Shown piece after piece: positions 8,822-15,864 of a DNA stretch of 64,000 nucleotides; the first letter of the stretch is position 1; each line of letters starts with the position of its first letter. The notes below the pieces were generated by a model. That model was not told where the DNA came from, did not search any database, and saw nothing but the letters and a program-made list of their open reading frames with translations. The translations under genes and the position numbers were made by a program. Source of the stretch: Novosphingobium silvae (lineage in GTDB: Bacteria > Pseudomonadota > Alphaproteobacteria > Sphingomonadales > Sphingomonadaceae); NCBI RefSeq assembly GCF_009856825.1, contig NZ_WVTD01000008.1, positions 62,001 through 126,000 on the forward strand, read 5' to 3'.

Positions 8822-9310
8822 ATGACATCATCGAAGATCCTGCCCGCGATGCCGCTGCTGGCCGCCGGACTTGTCGCAACGCCCGCTCTGGCGGCCTCGG
8901 TGACGATCACCATCCCGCAGGTGAAGGTGGCGGAATACCACCGACCTTACGTGGCAGGCTGGCTGGAGCCGGTTGGCGGCGGCAGCGCGCGCACCGTCTT
9001 CGTGTGGTACGACGTCAAGAAGGGCGGCCGCGAACCTGGCACCAAGTGGCTGGCGGACCTGCGCAGCTGGTGGCGCAAGGGAGGCAACACCATGAAGCTT
9101 CCGGCGAACGGCGTGAGCGGCGCAACCCGCGCGCCCGGCAGCTACACCGTGCCGATCCCCGCCAACCTGCCCGCCGGACAATACGTCTTCAAGGTCGAGG
9201 CCGCGCGCGAGACCGGCGGGCGCGAACTGGTGTCGGTGCCGTTCTCGGTCCCGGCGAAGGGCGGCTCGGCCTCGGGCAAGACCGAGCTTGGCACCATCAC
9301 CATCCGCTGA
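8822..9310 (+). CDS. Exported DUF2271 protein with a possible flavinylation motif
   Basis: The 162-residue product has a signal peptide (to about residue 25, PALAA) and a DUF2271 domain. Visible DUF2271 features are FVWYDVKKGG, KWLADLRSWWRKGG and the C-terminal beta-rich part. Residues 99-102 read SGAT inside NGVSGATRAPGS, which resembles the Dxx(S/T)GA(S/T) motif where ApbE attaches FMN through phosphothreonine, as in NqrC and RnfG. T102 would be the attachment residue. An apbE gene lies two genes downstream on the same strand, which supports the idea. The predicted location is the periplasm, where the protein could carry electrons from the PepSY partner. The gene starts 14 bases after the PepSY gene; a GTG one codon earlier is also possible. 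Family and signal peptide are clear; flavinylation is inference. Confidence 0.82.
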   Translation: MTSSKILPAMPLLAAGLVATPALAASVTITIPQVKVAEYHRPYVAGWLEPVGGGSARTVFVWYDVKKGGREPGTKWLADLRSWWRKGGNTMKLPANGVSGATRAPGSYTVPIPANLPAGQYVFKVEAARETGGRELVSVPFSVPAKGGSASGKTELGTITIR

Positions 9311-9350
9311 ACCGATCCTTTTCATCGAACCAGTCAACAGGGGAACTTCC

Positions 9351-10301
9351 ATGCGCTTTCGTACTGTCCTGATCGCCGCCGCCGCCGCATCCTCGGCGCT
9401 TGCCACTCCGGCGATGGCTCACCGCCAGTGGCTCCTGCCATCCACCACCACGCTTGCCGGCACGAGCGAATACGTGACCGTCGATGCCGCGGTTTCCAAC
9501 GACCTGTTCTATCCCGACCACGTCGCCCTGGACCCGGCGGCGGTCAAGGTCTGGGCGCCTGACGGCAGCGAAGGCAAGGTCGAGAACCCGTCGAAGGGGC
9601 GCTATCGCGGCACCTTCGACGTCGCGATCGACAAGCCGGGCACCTGGAAGATCGGCATGGAGCGCTCGATGATCGGCGGCACCTTCAAGCTGAACGGCGA
9701 GCAGTGGCGCGTGGGCGGCCGCCGTCCGCCGATGGCGCCCGGTGCCGCACGGCCTAGCGGCGCGGCTCCCGCTGGCGCAGCTCCTGCCGGTGCGGCTCCT
9801 GCCCGCGCTCCCGGAGCGCCGGGTTCGGCGGGCGGTCAGGCAGGCGGCCAGCCGATGCGCATGGTCGCGAGCGTGGCCGAAATCCCTGCCGGCGCCACCG
9901 AGGTGAAGCTGACCGAATCGCTGTCCACCTACGCTATCTACGTCAGCGCCGATGCTCCGACCAAGGGCGTGCTGACTCCCACCGGCAAGGGGCTGGAGTT
10001 CGATCCCGTCACCCACCCCGATGCGCTCGTCTCGGACGAGGAGGCGCAGTTCCGCTTCCTGGTCGACGGCAAGCCGGCGGCGGGCGTGAAGGTGACGCTG
10101 GTGCCCGGCGGCAAGAAGTACCGCGAGGCCGAACATGCGCAGGAACTCACCACCGGTGCGGACGGCATGGTCCGCGTGAAGTGGCCCGTCGCAGGCATGT
10201 ACTGGATGAGCGCCACGACCGAGGACGCCAAGCCGAGCGACAAGCGCGCCTCTGCCCGTCGCATGACCTTCGGCAGCACGCTCGAGGTCGTCGCGCCCTG
10301 A
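9351..10301 (+). CDS. Exported DUF4198 protein
   Basis: The 316-residue product has a clear signal peptide ending at about PAMA (residue 23), followed by HRQWLLPSTT, the usual opening of DUF4198 proteins (related to CbiK/NikK-type periplasmic metal-linked proteins). A low-complexity Ala-Pro-Gly linker with repeated GAAPA units lies at about 127-160 and separates two beta-rich parts. The second part has DALVSDEEAQFRFLVDGKPAAGVKVTL-like immunoglobulin-type features. Several members of the family bind or deliver metal ions; the N-terminal histidine of the mature protein is a candidate ligand. A GGGGAA ribosome site precedes the ATG. It lies between DUF2271 and apbE in one likely operon. Confidence 0.82.
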   Translation: MRFRTVLIAAAAASSALATPAMAHRQWLLPSTTTLAGTSEYVTVDAAVSNDLFYPDHVALDPAAVKVWAPDGSEGKVENPSKGRYRGTFDVAIDKPGTWKIGMERSMIGGTFKLNGEQWRVGGRRPPMAPGAARPSGAAPAGAAPAGAAPARAPGAPGSAGGQAGGQPMRMVASVAEIPAGATEVKLTESLSTYAIYVSADAPTKGVLTPTGKGLEFDPVTHPDALVSDEEAQFRFLVDGKPAAGVKVTLVPGGKKYREAEHAQELTTGADGMVRVKWPVAGMYWMSATTEDAKPSDKRASARRMTFGSTLEVVAP

Positions 10302-10329
10302 ACCGGGCCTAGCGGCTGAAGTCCGACCC

Positions 10330-11301
10330 TTGCGTTTCGCCGTACCGCCTGCGATCGATCCCGCGTGCTTCGCCACCTGGCGACAGGACGCGGCGATCGT
10401 GCGGCTGGGCGGCGAAACCATGGGCACCAGCTGGAGCGTCAGCGTGGCAGCGCCGCCCGGCTTTGACCGGGGGGCGACCGCTGCCGCCATCGAAGCGCGG
10501 CTGGAACACATCCTCGGGCAGATGAGTCACTGGCGCGCCGATTCGCTCCTCGGCCGCTTCAACGCGGCGCCTGCGGGAGCATGGCTCTCCCTTCCTGCGG
10601 ACTTCGCCCGGGTCATGGATGCCGCGTTCGACGTGGCGGAGCGCTCCGCCGGAGCGTTCGACCCGGCAGTCGGCGTGCTGGTCGACATCTGGGGGCATGG
10701 CCCGGTGAAAGTCGCCCGCCCGCCCGGTCCCGAAGAAATCGCGCAGGCGCTTTCGGTGTCGGGTTACGGCCGCCTCCTCCACGAACACGAGCCTGCGCGG
10801 CTTCGACAGCCCGGAGGGCTGCGGCTCGACCTTTCCGGCATCGCCAAGGGCTTCGCGGTGGATGCGCTGGCGCTGCTGCTGCGCGAAAGGGGCTGCGACC
10901 ATGCCCTCGTCGAGATCGGAGGGGAGCTTGTCGGCATGGGGCTGAGGCCGGACGGCGATCCCTGGTGGGTGGAGGTCGAGACGCCGGCCTGCGAGCCCGA
11001 ACTCTTGCGGATCGCGCTGCACCAGCTCGCCGTTGCGACCTCGGGCGACTATGTGCGCGGGCGCCATACGATCGATCCGCGCAGCGGCTTGCCGGTGGAG
11101 CATGCCGTTTCGGTCAGCGTCATCCACCCTTCCGCCATGCTAGCCGATGCGTGGGCGACGGCGCTGGGCGTTCACGCGCCCCTTGCCGCACAGAACCTCG
11201 CCTGCCGCGAGAAGCTCGCCGTCCGCCTTCTCACCCGCACGGGCGACGAGCTGGAAGAATGGCTGTCCCCCGCCCTTGAAGCGATGATCGAAGACGATTG
11301 A
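10330..11301 (+). CDS. apbE: FAD:protein FMN transferase (ApbE family)
   Basis: This enzyme transfers FMN from FAD to a Thr or Ser of an acceptor protein. Family motifs are visible in order: ETMGTSWSV near the start, LDLSGIAKGFAVD, VEIGGELVGMG, ATSGDYVRGRHTIDPRSG and AMLADAWATALGV (the acidic metal-binding part). The 323-residue length is usual. No lipoprotein or Sec signal is evident at the N-terminus, so export is uncertain although the presumed acceptor is periplasmic. The start is a TTG with a weak upstream TGAAG, and another nearby start cannot be excluded. It closes the PepSY-DUF2271-DUF4198-apbE run and precedes the siderophore receptor. The SGAT-bearing DUF2271 protein is the best local acceptor candidate. 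Confidence 0.9.
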   Translation: MRFAVPPAIDPACFATWRQDAAIVRLGGETMGTSWSVSVAAPPGFDRGATAAAIEARLEHILGQMSHWRADSLLGRFNAAPAGAWLSLPADFARVMDAAFDVAERSAGAFDPAVGVLVDIWGHGPVKVARPPGPEEIAQALSVSGYGRLLHEHEPARLRQPGGLRLDLSGIAKGFAVDALALLLRERGCDHALVEIGGELVGMGLRPDGDPWWVEVETPACEPELLRIALHQLAVATSGDYVRGRHTIDPRSGLPVEHAVSVSVIHPSAMLADAWATALGVHAPLAAQNLACREKLAVRLLTRTGDELEEWLSPALEAMIEDD

Positions 11302-11341
11302 CGAAGGGTCGGGCGCGCCCGCGTCCATTCACCAGCCGCCG

Positions 11342-11370
11342 ATACACACTGACGTGTATTCAGAACTGAA
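11342..11370. promoter_or_regulatory. Two adjacent palindromes upstream of the siderophore receptor
   Basis: Positions 11342-11359 hold ATACAC, a 6-base gap and GTGTAT. Positions 11359-11370 hold TTCAG, AA and CTGAA. They lie 94-122 bases before the receptor gene and about 40 bases before a Fur-like box. Their symmetry suggests operators for an additional regulator, but I cannot name it. Confidence 0.35.
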
Positions 11371-11407
11371 TAACGACAAGAACAATTTTGAAAACGACGC
11401 TTGCTAA

Positions 11408-11422
11408 TGAGAGTGACTCTCA
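11408..11422. promoter_or_regulatory. Fur-like box of the siderophore receptor
   Basis: TGAGAGTGACTCTCA is a perfect 7-1-7 inverted repeat, the geometry described for Fur boxes, centred about 49 bases before the receptor start codon. Iron repression of the receptor is a reasonable inference. Confidence 0.6.
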
Positions 11423-11463
11423 ATATCAGCCCTCGCGTCAAGTGCGACACATGAGGGGAAAAC

Positions 11464-13893
11464 ATGTCACTCAAGCCTTCCAAGGCGGCCGCGCGCCGCA
11501 CCTTCCTGGCGCTGTCCTGCATCGCTCCGGCCTTTGCGCCGGCCGCTGCTCACGCGCAGCAGGCCGAGACGGAGCGCAGCCTCGGCGGCGTCACGGTTTC
11601 GGACACCGCGATCACCGAAGAACCCGGCCGTGTTCTGGAATCGCCCAAGCGCACCCGCCCTGTCCGCGACACGCCCCAGACGATCACCGTGCTCAGCAAC
11701 GAGGTGATCGAGCAGCAGAACCTCCTCACCCTGCGTGACGTGCTTTCGACCGTGCCGGGCATCACTTTCGGCGCCGGTGAAGGCGGCACGGGCCCCGGCG
11801 ACAACATCACGTTCCGCGGCTACAGCGCCAGCAACGACATCACCGTCGACGGCGTACGCGACAGTGCGCAGATCACCCGCACCGACTCCTACAACCTCGA
11901 GCAGGTCGAAGTTACCAACGGTGCAAACTCGGTGATCTCGGGCGCCGGTTCGGTCGGCGGCAACATCAACATCGTGACCAAGCGCCCGAAGGCGGAGGAC
12001 GCCTATGTCGCCACCGCAGGCATCGGCACCGACGAATACTACCGCGCCACCGTGGACCTCAACAAGCGCGTCGCCGACGTGGTCGCCTTCCGCCTGAACG
12101 CGATGTGGCACCGCAACGACGTGCCCGGCCGCGACGTCGAGGACTACAGGCGCTGGGGCGTGGCGCCCTCGCTCACCGTGGGCATCGACGGGCCGACCCG
12201 CCTGACGCTGCAGTACAACCACCAGGAGGACAACAACATCCCGCAGTACGGCGTGCCGTACTATCTGGGCGGCGGCGTCCCCGGCGTCGATCGCAGCGAC
12301 TACTTCGGCTATCGCAACTTCGACAAGCAGCGCATCAACGTCGACCAGCTGACCGCGATCTTCGAGCACGAGTTCAGCGACTTCGTCTCCGTCCGCAATC
12401 TTGCGCGCTGGCAGGATTCGCGCCAGCTGACGCAGGTCAGCCCGCCGCAGGGCACCTACTGCCTGGAGAGCGGCCTCACCCCGACGGGCGCTGCGTGCAC
12501 CGTGAACGTGGGCGCTGCCGGCACCGTGCTGCTGCCCGCAGGCTATTACCTGATCGGCGGTCCGCGCGGCAACACGCGCGACACGCGCAACCAGCTCATG
12601 TTCGACCAGCTCGACATCAAGGCCGTGTTCAACACAGGCGCCATCGAGCACACCATCGACGTCGGCGGCGCGGTGACCTGGGAAAAGTACGACCTCTACA
12701 CCGGCAACTCGCTTCGCGGGGCTGACGGTTCCGTGCCCTACTCACGCTATCCGCTGGTCAACATCGCCAACCCGAACGAGGTCGTCACCGGCCCGGCGAG
12801 CCCGTACTTCACGTATGGCAGCAACGTCTACGTGGGCCCGGTGAACTTCATCCGCGCGGGCCACACCATCGGCGAGCAGACCAACGTCGCTGGCTACCTG
12901 TTCGACACCATGAAGCTGGGCAAGTTCGAACTGAGCGCAGGCGCCCGCCTCGAGCGCAACGTGGGCACCAACCGCGCCGACACGATCTGCACGACCGTGG
13001 GCGGTTGCACCGTCGCGGGCGTGGCCGTGCCGCTGGGGCAGGTCACGATCGCCGGAGCGGAAGCCCGCAACGCCGACACGCTGTTCTCCTACCGCGTCGG
13101 CCTCAACTACAAGCCGGTGGAAGCGGTGAGCATCTACGCTGCCTACGGCAACTCGCGCACACCGTCGAAGAACTCGGTCAACGGCTCGTGCACGGCGGAG
13201 ACGCCCGGCGTCACCAACGCCACCTGCAACATCAACCCGGAATCGGCCAAGAACTACGAGATCGGCGTCAAGGGCGAGCTGTTCGACGGCGGCCTGCTGC
13301 TGACGGCCGCGGCCTTCCGCAACGAGCGCGACAAGTACGCGGTCGTCTCGGGCGATCCGACCGTGCCCAACCAGCAGCTCGACGGCAAGTCGCGCGTGGA
13401 CGGCATCGCGCTCGGCGCGTCCGGCGCGATCACGCCGAACTGGACGATCACGGCGAACTATACCTACCTCGACGCCGAGCTTCTGCAGTCGGTCTCGGAC
13501 AGGTGCCTCGCCAATCCGGGTTCGGGCAGCTGCTCCAACACGCCCGCCAACCCGAACCCGGGCGCAGGCCAGTACCTGACGCAGACGCCCAAGCACTCGG
13601 GCAGCCTGTTCACCACCTACCGCCTGCCCTTCGGCCTGACGGTGGGCTACGGCTTCACGTACCAGGGCAGCTTCCTGCTTTCGGCGGCGACGCCTACGGC
13701 ATCGGCGATCCGTTCGGACGACTTCCTCATCCACCAGGGCTACCTGGCCTATGAGATCTCGCCCAACTTCTCGGCGCAGCTGAACGTCAAGAACATCGGC
13801 GACAAGCTGTACTACACTCGCATCCGCAACAACGGCTGGGCCACTCCGGGCGACGCCCGCTCGGCCGTGCTGACGCTGATCGGGAAGATCTGA
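11464..13893 (+). CDS. TonB-dependent siderophore receptor
   Basis: This 809-residue outer-membrane receptor has a signal peptide ending near AAHAQ (about residue 32), a plug domain at about 60-170 and a beta-barrel after that. Plug motifs include RDTPQTITVLSNEVI, VPGITFGAGEGGTGPGDNITFRGYS and NDITVDGVRD. These match the siderophore (catecholate, Fiu/PiuA-like) branch. The barrel ends with SAVLTLIGKI instead of the more usual terminal aromatic residue. An AGGGG ribosome site precedes the ATG. Upstream lies a perfect 7-1-7 Fur-like palindrome, and downstream an intrinsic terminator separates it from a piuC-type gene. In other bacteria piuC-like genes commonly sit beside such receptors. The substrate is not decidable from sequence; an iron-siderophore complex is most likely. 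Confidence 0.92.
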   Translation: MSLKPSKAAARRTFLALSCIAPAFAPAAAHAQQAETERSLGGVTVSDTAITEEPGRVLESPKRTRPVRDTPQTITVLSNEVIEQQNLLTLRDVLSTVPGITFGAGEGGTGPGDNITFRGYSASNDITVDGVRDSAQITRTDSYNLEQVEVTNGANSVISGAGSVGGNINIVTKRPKAEDAYVATAGIGTDEYYRATVDLNKRVADVVAFRLNAMWHRNDVPGRDVEDYRRWGVAPSLTVGIDGPTRLTLQYNHQEDNNIPQYGVPYYLGGGVPGVDRSDYFGYRNFDKQRINVDQLTAIFEHEFSDFVSVRNLARWQDSRQLTQVSPPQGTYCLESGLTPTGAACTVNVGAAGTVLLPAGYYLIGGPRGNTRDTRNQLMFDQLDIKAVFNTGAIEHTIDVGGAVTWEKYDLYTGNSLRGADGSVPYSRYPLVNIANPNEVVTGPASPYFTYGSNVYVGPVNFIRAGHTIGEQTNVAGYLFDTMKLGKFELSAGARLERNVGTNRADTICTTVGGCTVAGVAVPLGQVTIAGAEARNADTLFSYRVGLNYKPVEAVSIYAAYGNSRTPSKNSVNGSCTAETPGVTNATCNINPESAKNYEIGVKGELFDGGLLLTAAAFRNERDKYAVVSGDPTVPNQQLDGKSRVDGIALGASGAITPNWTITANYTYLDAELLQSVSDRCLANPGSGSCSNTPANPNPGAGQYLTQTPKHSGSLFTTYRLPFGLTVGYGFTYQGSFLLSAATPTASAIRSDDFLIHQGYLAYEISPNFSAQLNVKNIGDKLYYTRIRNNGWATPGDARSAVLTLIGKI

Positions 13894-13914
13894 ACCGTCC
13901 CGTCCCAACCGGGG

Positions 13915-13953
13915 ACCCGGCGACGCGCTACCGAGTGCGCGCCGCCGGGTTTT
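13915..13953 (+). terminator. Intrinsic terminator after the siderophore receptor
   Basis: A 14-base GC-rich stem (ACCCGGCGACGCGC paired with GCGCGCCGCCGGGT, one mismatch) with an 8-base loop is followed by TTTT. It begins 22 bases after the receptor stop codon. Confidence 0.75.
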
Positions 13954-14006
13954 CCCGTTGACCCCGATCATTGCCAGCCCGTGCATCCTGGGCGAAGAAG
14001 CTTCCC

Positions 14007-14687
14007 ATGGTCATCGAAATTCCCGGACTGTTCGACGCCGCCGAAGTGCGCGAGATGCGAGACGCGCTGGAAAGAGCCGACTGGGCGGACGGGCGCGCCA
14101 CTGCCGGGCACCGCGCCGCGCGGGTCAAGGAGAACGAACAGCTTCCCCTCGACCATCCCCTGGCAAGGCAACTGGCCGACCGCGTGCTCGACAGGCTGGG
14201 AAAGACGCCGCTGTTCATCGCCGCCGCGCTTCCCGCCAAAGTTCTGCAGCCGCGCTTCTCGCGCTACGACGGGAGCGGCCACTACGGCAACCACGTCGAC
14301 AATGCGATCTTCCCCATTCCGGGCACCGGCGAGCATCTGCGCTCGGACGTTTCCGGCACGCTCTTCCTCAGCGATCCCGATGAGTACGAGGGCGGTGAGC
14401 TGGTGATCGAGGACATGTTCGGCACCCACACCGCCAGGCTTCCGGCGGGGAGCCTCATCGTCTACCCCGGCTCCAGCCTGCACCGTGTCGAGCCGGTGAC
14501 GCGCGGGACGCGTTTCGTCTCGTTCTTCTGGACGCAGAGCTTCATCGCCTCGCCCGAGCGGCGGCGACTGATGTTTGAGCTGGACGGTGCGATCCAGTCC
14601 GTCGCCGCCGATCATCCGGAGCATTCCTCGGTCGATACGCTGACGCAGGTCTACCACAACCTGCTGCGCCAGTGGTCCGCCACATGA
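14007..14687 (+). CDS. piuC: PKHD-type Fe(II)/2-oxoglutarate dioxygenase, PiuC/YbiX family
   Basis: The 226-residue product matches the length of E. coli YbiX. The iron ligands are visible as H96 and D98 in YGNHVDN and H159 in SSLHRVEPV, and R169 in GTRFVSFFW is the likely 2-oxoglutarate contact. The enzyme should hydroxylate a substrate using Fe(II), 2-oxoglutarate and O2; the natural substrate of PiuC proteins is not established, although the gene repeatedly neighbours iron-siderophore receptors, as it does here. The chosen ATG follows GAAGAAG and gives the family N-terminus (MVIEIPGLFDAAEV). Its stop overlaps the start of the FMN oxidase gene in ATGA, indicating translational coupling. Confidence 0.9.
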   Translation: MVIEIPGLFDAAEVREMRDALERADWADGRATAGHRAARVKENEQLPLDHPLARQLADRVLDRLGKTPLFIAAALPAKVLQPRFSRYDGSGHYGNHVDNAIFPIPGTGEHLRSDVSGTLFLSDPDEYEGGELVIEDMFGTHTARLPAGSLIVYPGSSLHRVEPVTRGTRFVSFFWTQSFIASPERRRLMFELDGAIQSVAADHPEHSSVDTLTQVYHNLLRQWSAT

Positions 14688-15817
14688 GCGACGGGCAGGC
14701 CGCCGCGCCTCTCCCGCCGCTGGCCGAGATCCCCGCAGACCTGCGCAGCCTGGCCGATTACGAGCGCCGTGCCGCCGCTCACATGGCGCCCGAGGTCTGG
14801 CGTCATGTGCAGGAAGGGGCCGGACGCGAGATCACGCTTCGCGAGAACCGCGCGGCCTTCGATCGCATCGGGCTCCTGCCGCGCGCCATGGCCGACCTTT
14901 CCGGGACCACGCGCATCGAACTGCTCGGCCGCTCGCACGCGGCGCCGATCATGCTAGGACCCATCGCCTACCAGCGCCTTGCCAATCCCGACGGCGAACT
15001 GGCCACGGCGCGCGCGGCCACGGCGCTCGATACCGGTATGGTGGCCAGCACGCTTTCAAGCGTCCGGCTGGAAGACATCGCCGCATGCGCCCGCCTTCTC
15101 GCCGCCGAATTCGCGCGCCCCGCGCCGCCGCTATGGTTCCAGCTCTACCTCCAGCAGGAACGCGGGCACAGCCTCGAACTGGTTCGCCGCGCCGAGGAAG
15201 CGGGCTACGAAGCGATCGTCCTGACCATCGATGCCGGTCTGAAACCCTCGGGCATCGTCCTGCCCGACGGGGTGGAGGCGGTGAACCTTGCCGGCATGCC
15301 GCGCCCCCGGCAGACATCGACACCGGGCGGTGCGATCCTTCTGGGAACGCCCCTTGCCGCCGCAGCACCGGGATGGGAAGACCTTGCGTGGCTGCGCGCC
15401 GCCACTCGCCTGCCGATCCTCGTCAAGGGCATGGTGCTGGCGGACGACGCGCGCCGGGCGGTGGAGGAAGGCGTGGATGGTCTCATCGTCTCCAACCATG
15501 GCGGCCGTGTGCTCGATGGCCTGCCGAGCCCCGTGGAGCTGATCCAGTCGGTGGCCGAGGCGACCGGAGGGGCCGTGCCCCTGCTGCTCGACGGCGGTGT
15601 GAGGCAGGGGACCGACGTGGTGAAGGCCCTGGCGCTTGGCGCACGCGCAGTGCTGGTCGGCCGCCCGCAGATGCACGCCCTCGCGGTTGCCGGGATGGCG
15701 GGCGCGGCGCACATGATCCATCTTTTGCGCACTGAACTGGAAGCGGCCATGGCGCAGCTTGGATGTCCCAAGGTCGAGATGCTCACGCCCGACCGGCTGG
15801 TCTCGCTGGCAGGCTGA
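14684..15817 (+). CDS. FMN-dependent alpha-hydroxy-acid oxidase or dehydrogenase
   Basis: This predicted 377-residue TIM-barrel flavoenzyme belongs to the lactate/glycolate/mandelate oxidase family. FMN and substrate motifs are visible: MLGPIAYQRLANPDGE, WFQLYLQQERG, LVLTID-like GYEAIVLTIDAG, ILVKGMVLADDAR, the catalytic SNHGGRVLDG with the active-site histidine, and LLDGGVRQGTDVVKAL with GRPQM. It converts a 2-hydroxy acid to a 2-oxo acid. The ATG overlaps the stop of piuC by four bases. Coupling to a 2-oxoglutarate-dependent dioxygenase invites the idea that its substrate is a hydroxylated siderophore fragment or that it recycles an oxo-acid, but this is speculation. No signal peptide is present. 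A short direct repeat spans the stop codon. Confidence 0.88.
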   Translation: MSDGQAAAPLPPLAEIPADLRSLADYERRAAAHMAPEVWRHVQEGAGREITLRENRAAFDRIGLLPRAMADLSGTTRIELLGRSHAAPIMLGPIAYQRLANPDGELATARAATALDTGMVASTLSSVRLEDIAACARLLAAEFARPAPPLWFQLYLQQERGHSLELVRRAEEAGYEAIVLTIDAGLKPSGIVLPDGVEAVNLAGMPRPRQTSTPGGAILLGTPLAAAAPGWEDLAWLRAATRLPILVKGMVLADDARRAVEEGVDGLIVSNHGGRVLDGLPSPVELIQSVAEATGGAVPLLLDGGVRQGTDVVKALALGARAVLVGRPQMHALAVAGMAGAAHMIHLLRTELEAAMAQLGCPKVEMLTPDRLVSLAG

Positions 15818-15837
15818 GCGCGGCTAGGCTGAGCGCG
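15811..15837. repeat. 15-bp tandem duplication across a stop codon
   Basis: AGGCTGAGCGCG occurs at 15811-15822 and again at 15826-15837, a period of 15 bases. The first copy contains the stop codon of the FMN oxidase gene. It looks like a small slippage duplication. Confidence 0.6.
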
Positions 15838-15864
15838 AGCTCTGCGCCCGCAAGCGCGCTTCGG

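Noticed and set aside
9780..9838. Repeat array in the DUF4198 gene (GAAPA units)
   Set aside because: It is an in-frame Ala-Pro linker inside a normal gene, not a mobile or CRISPR repeat.
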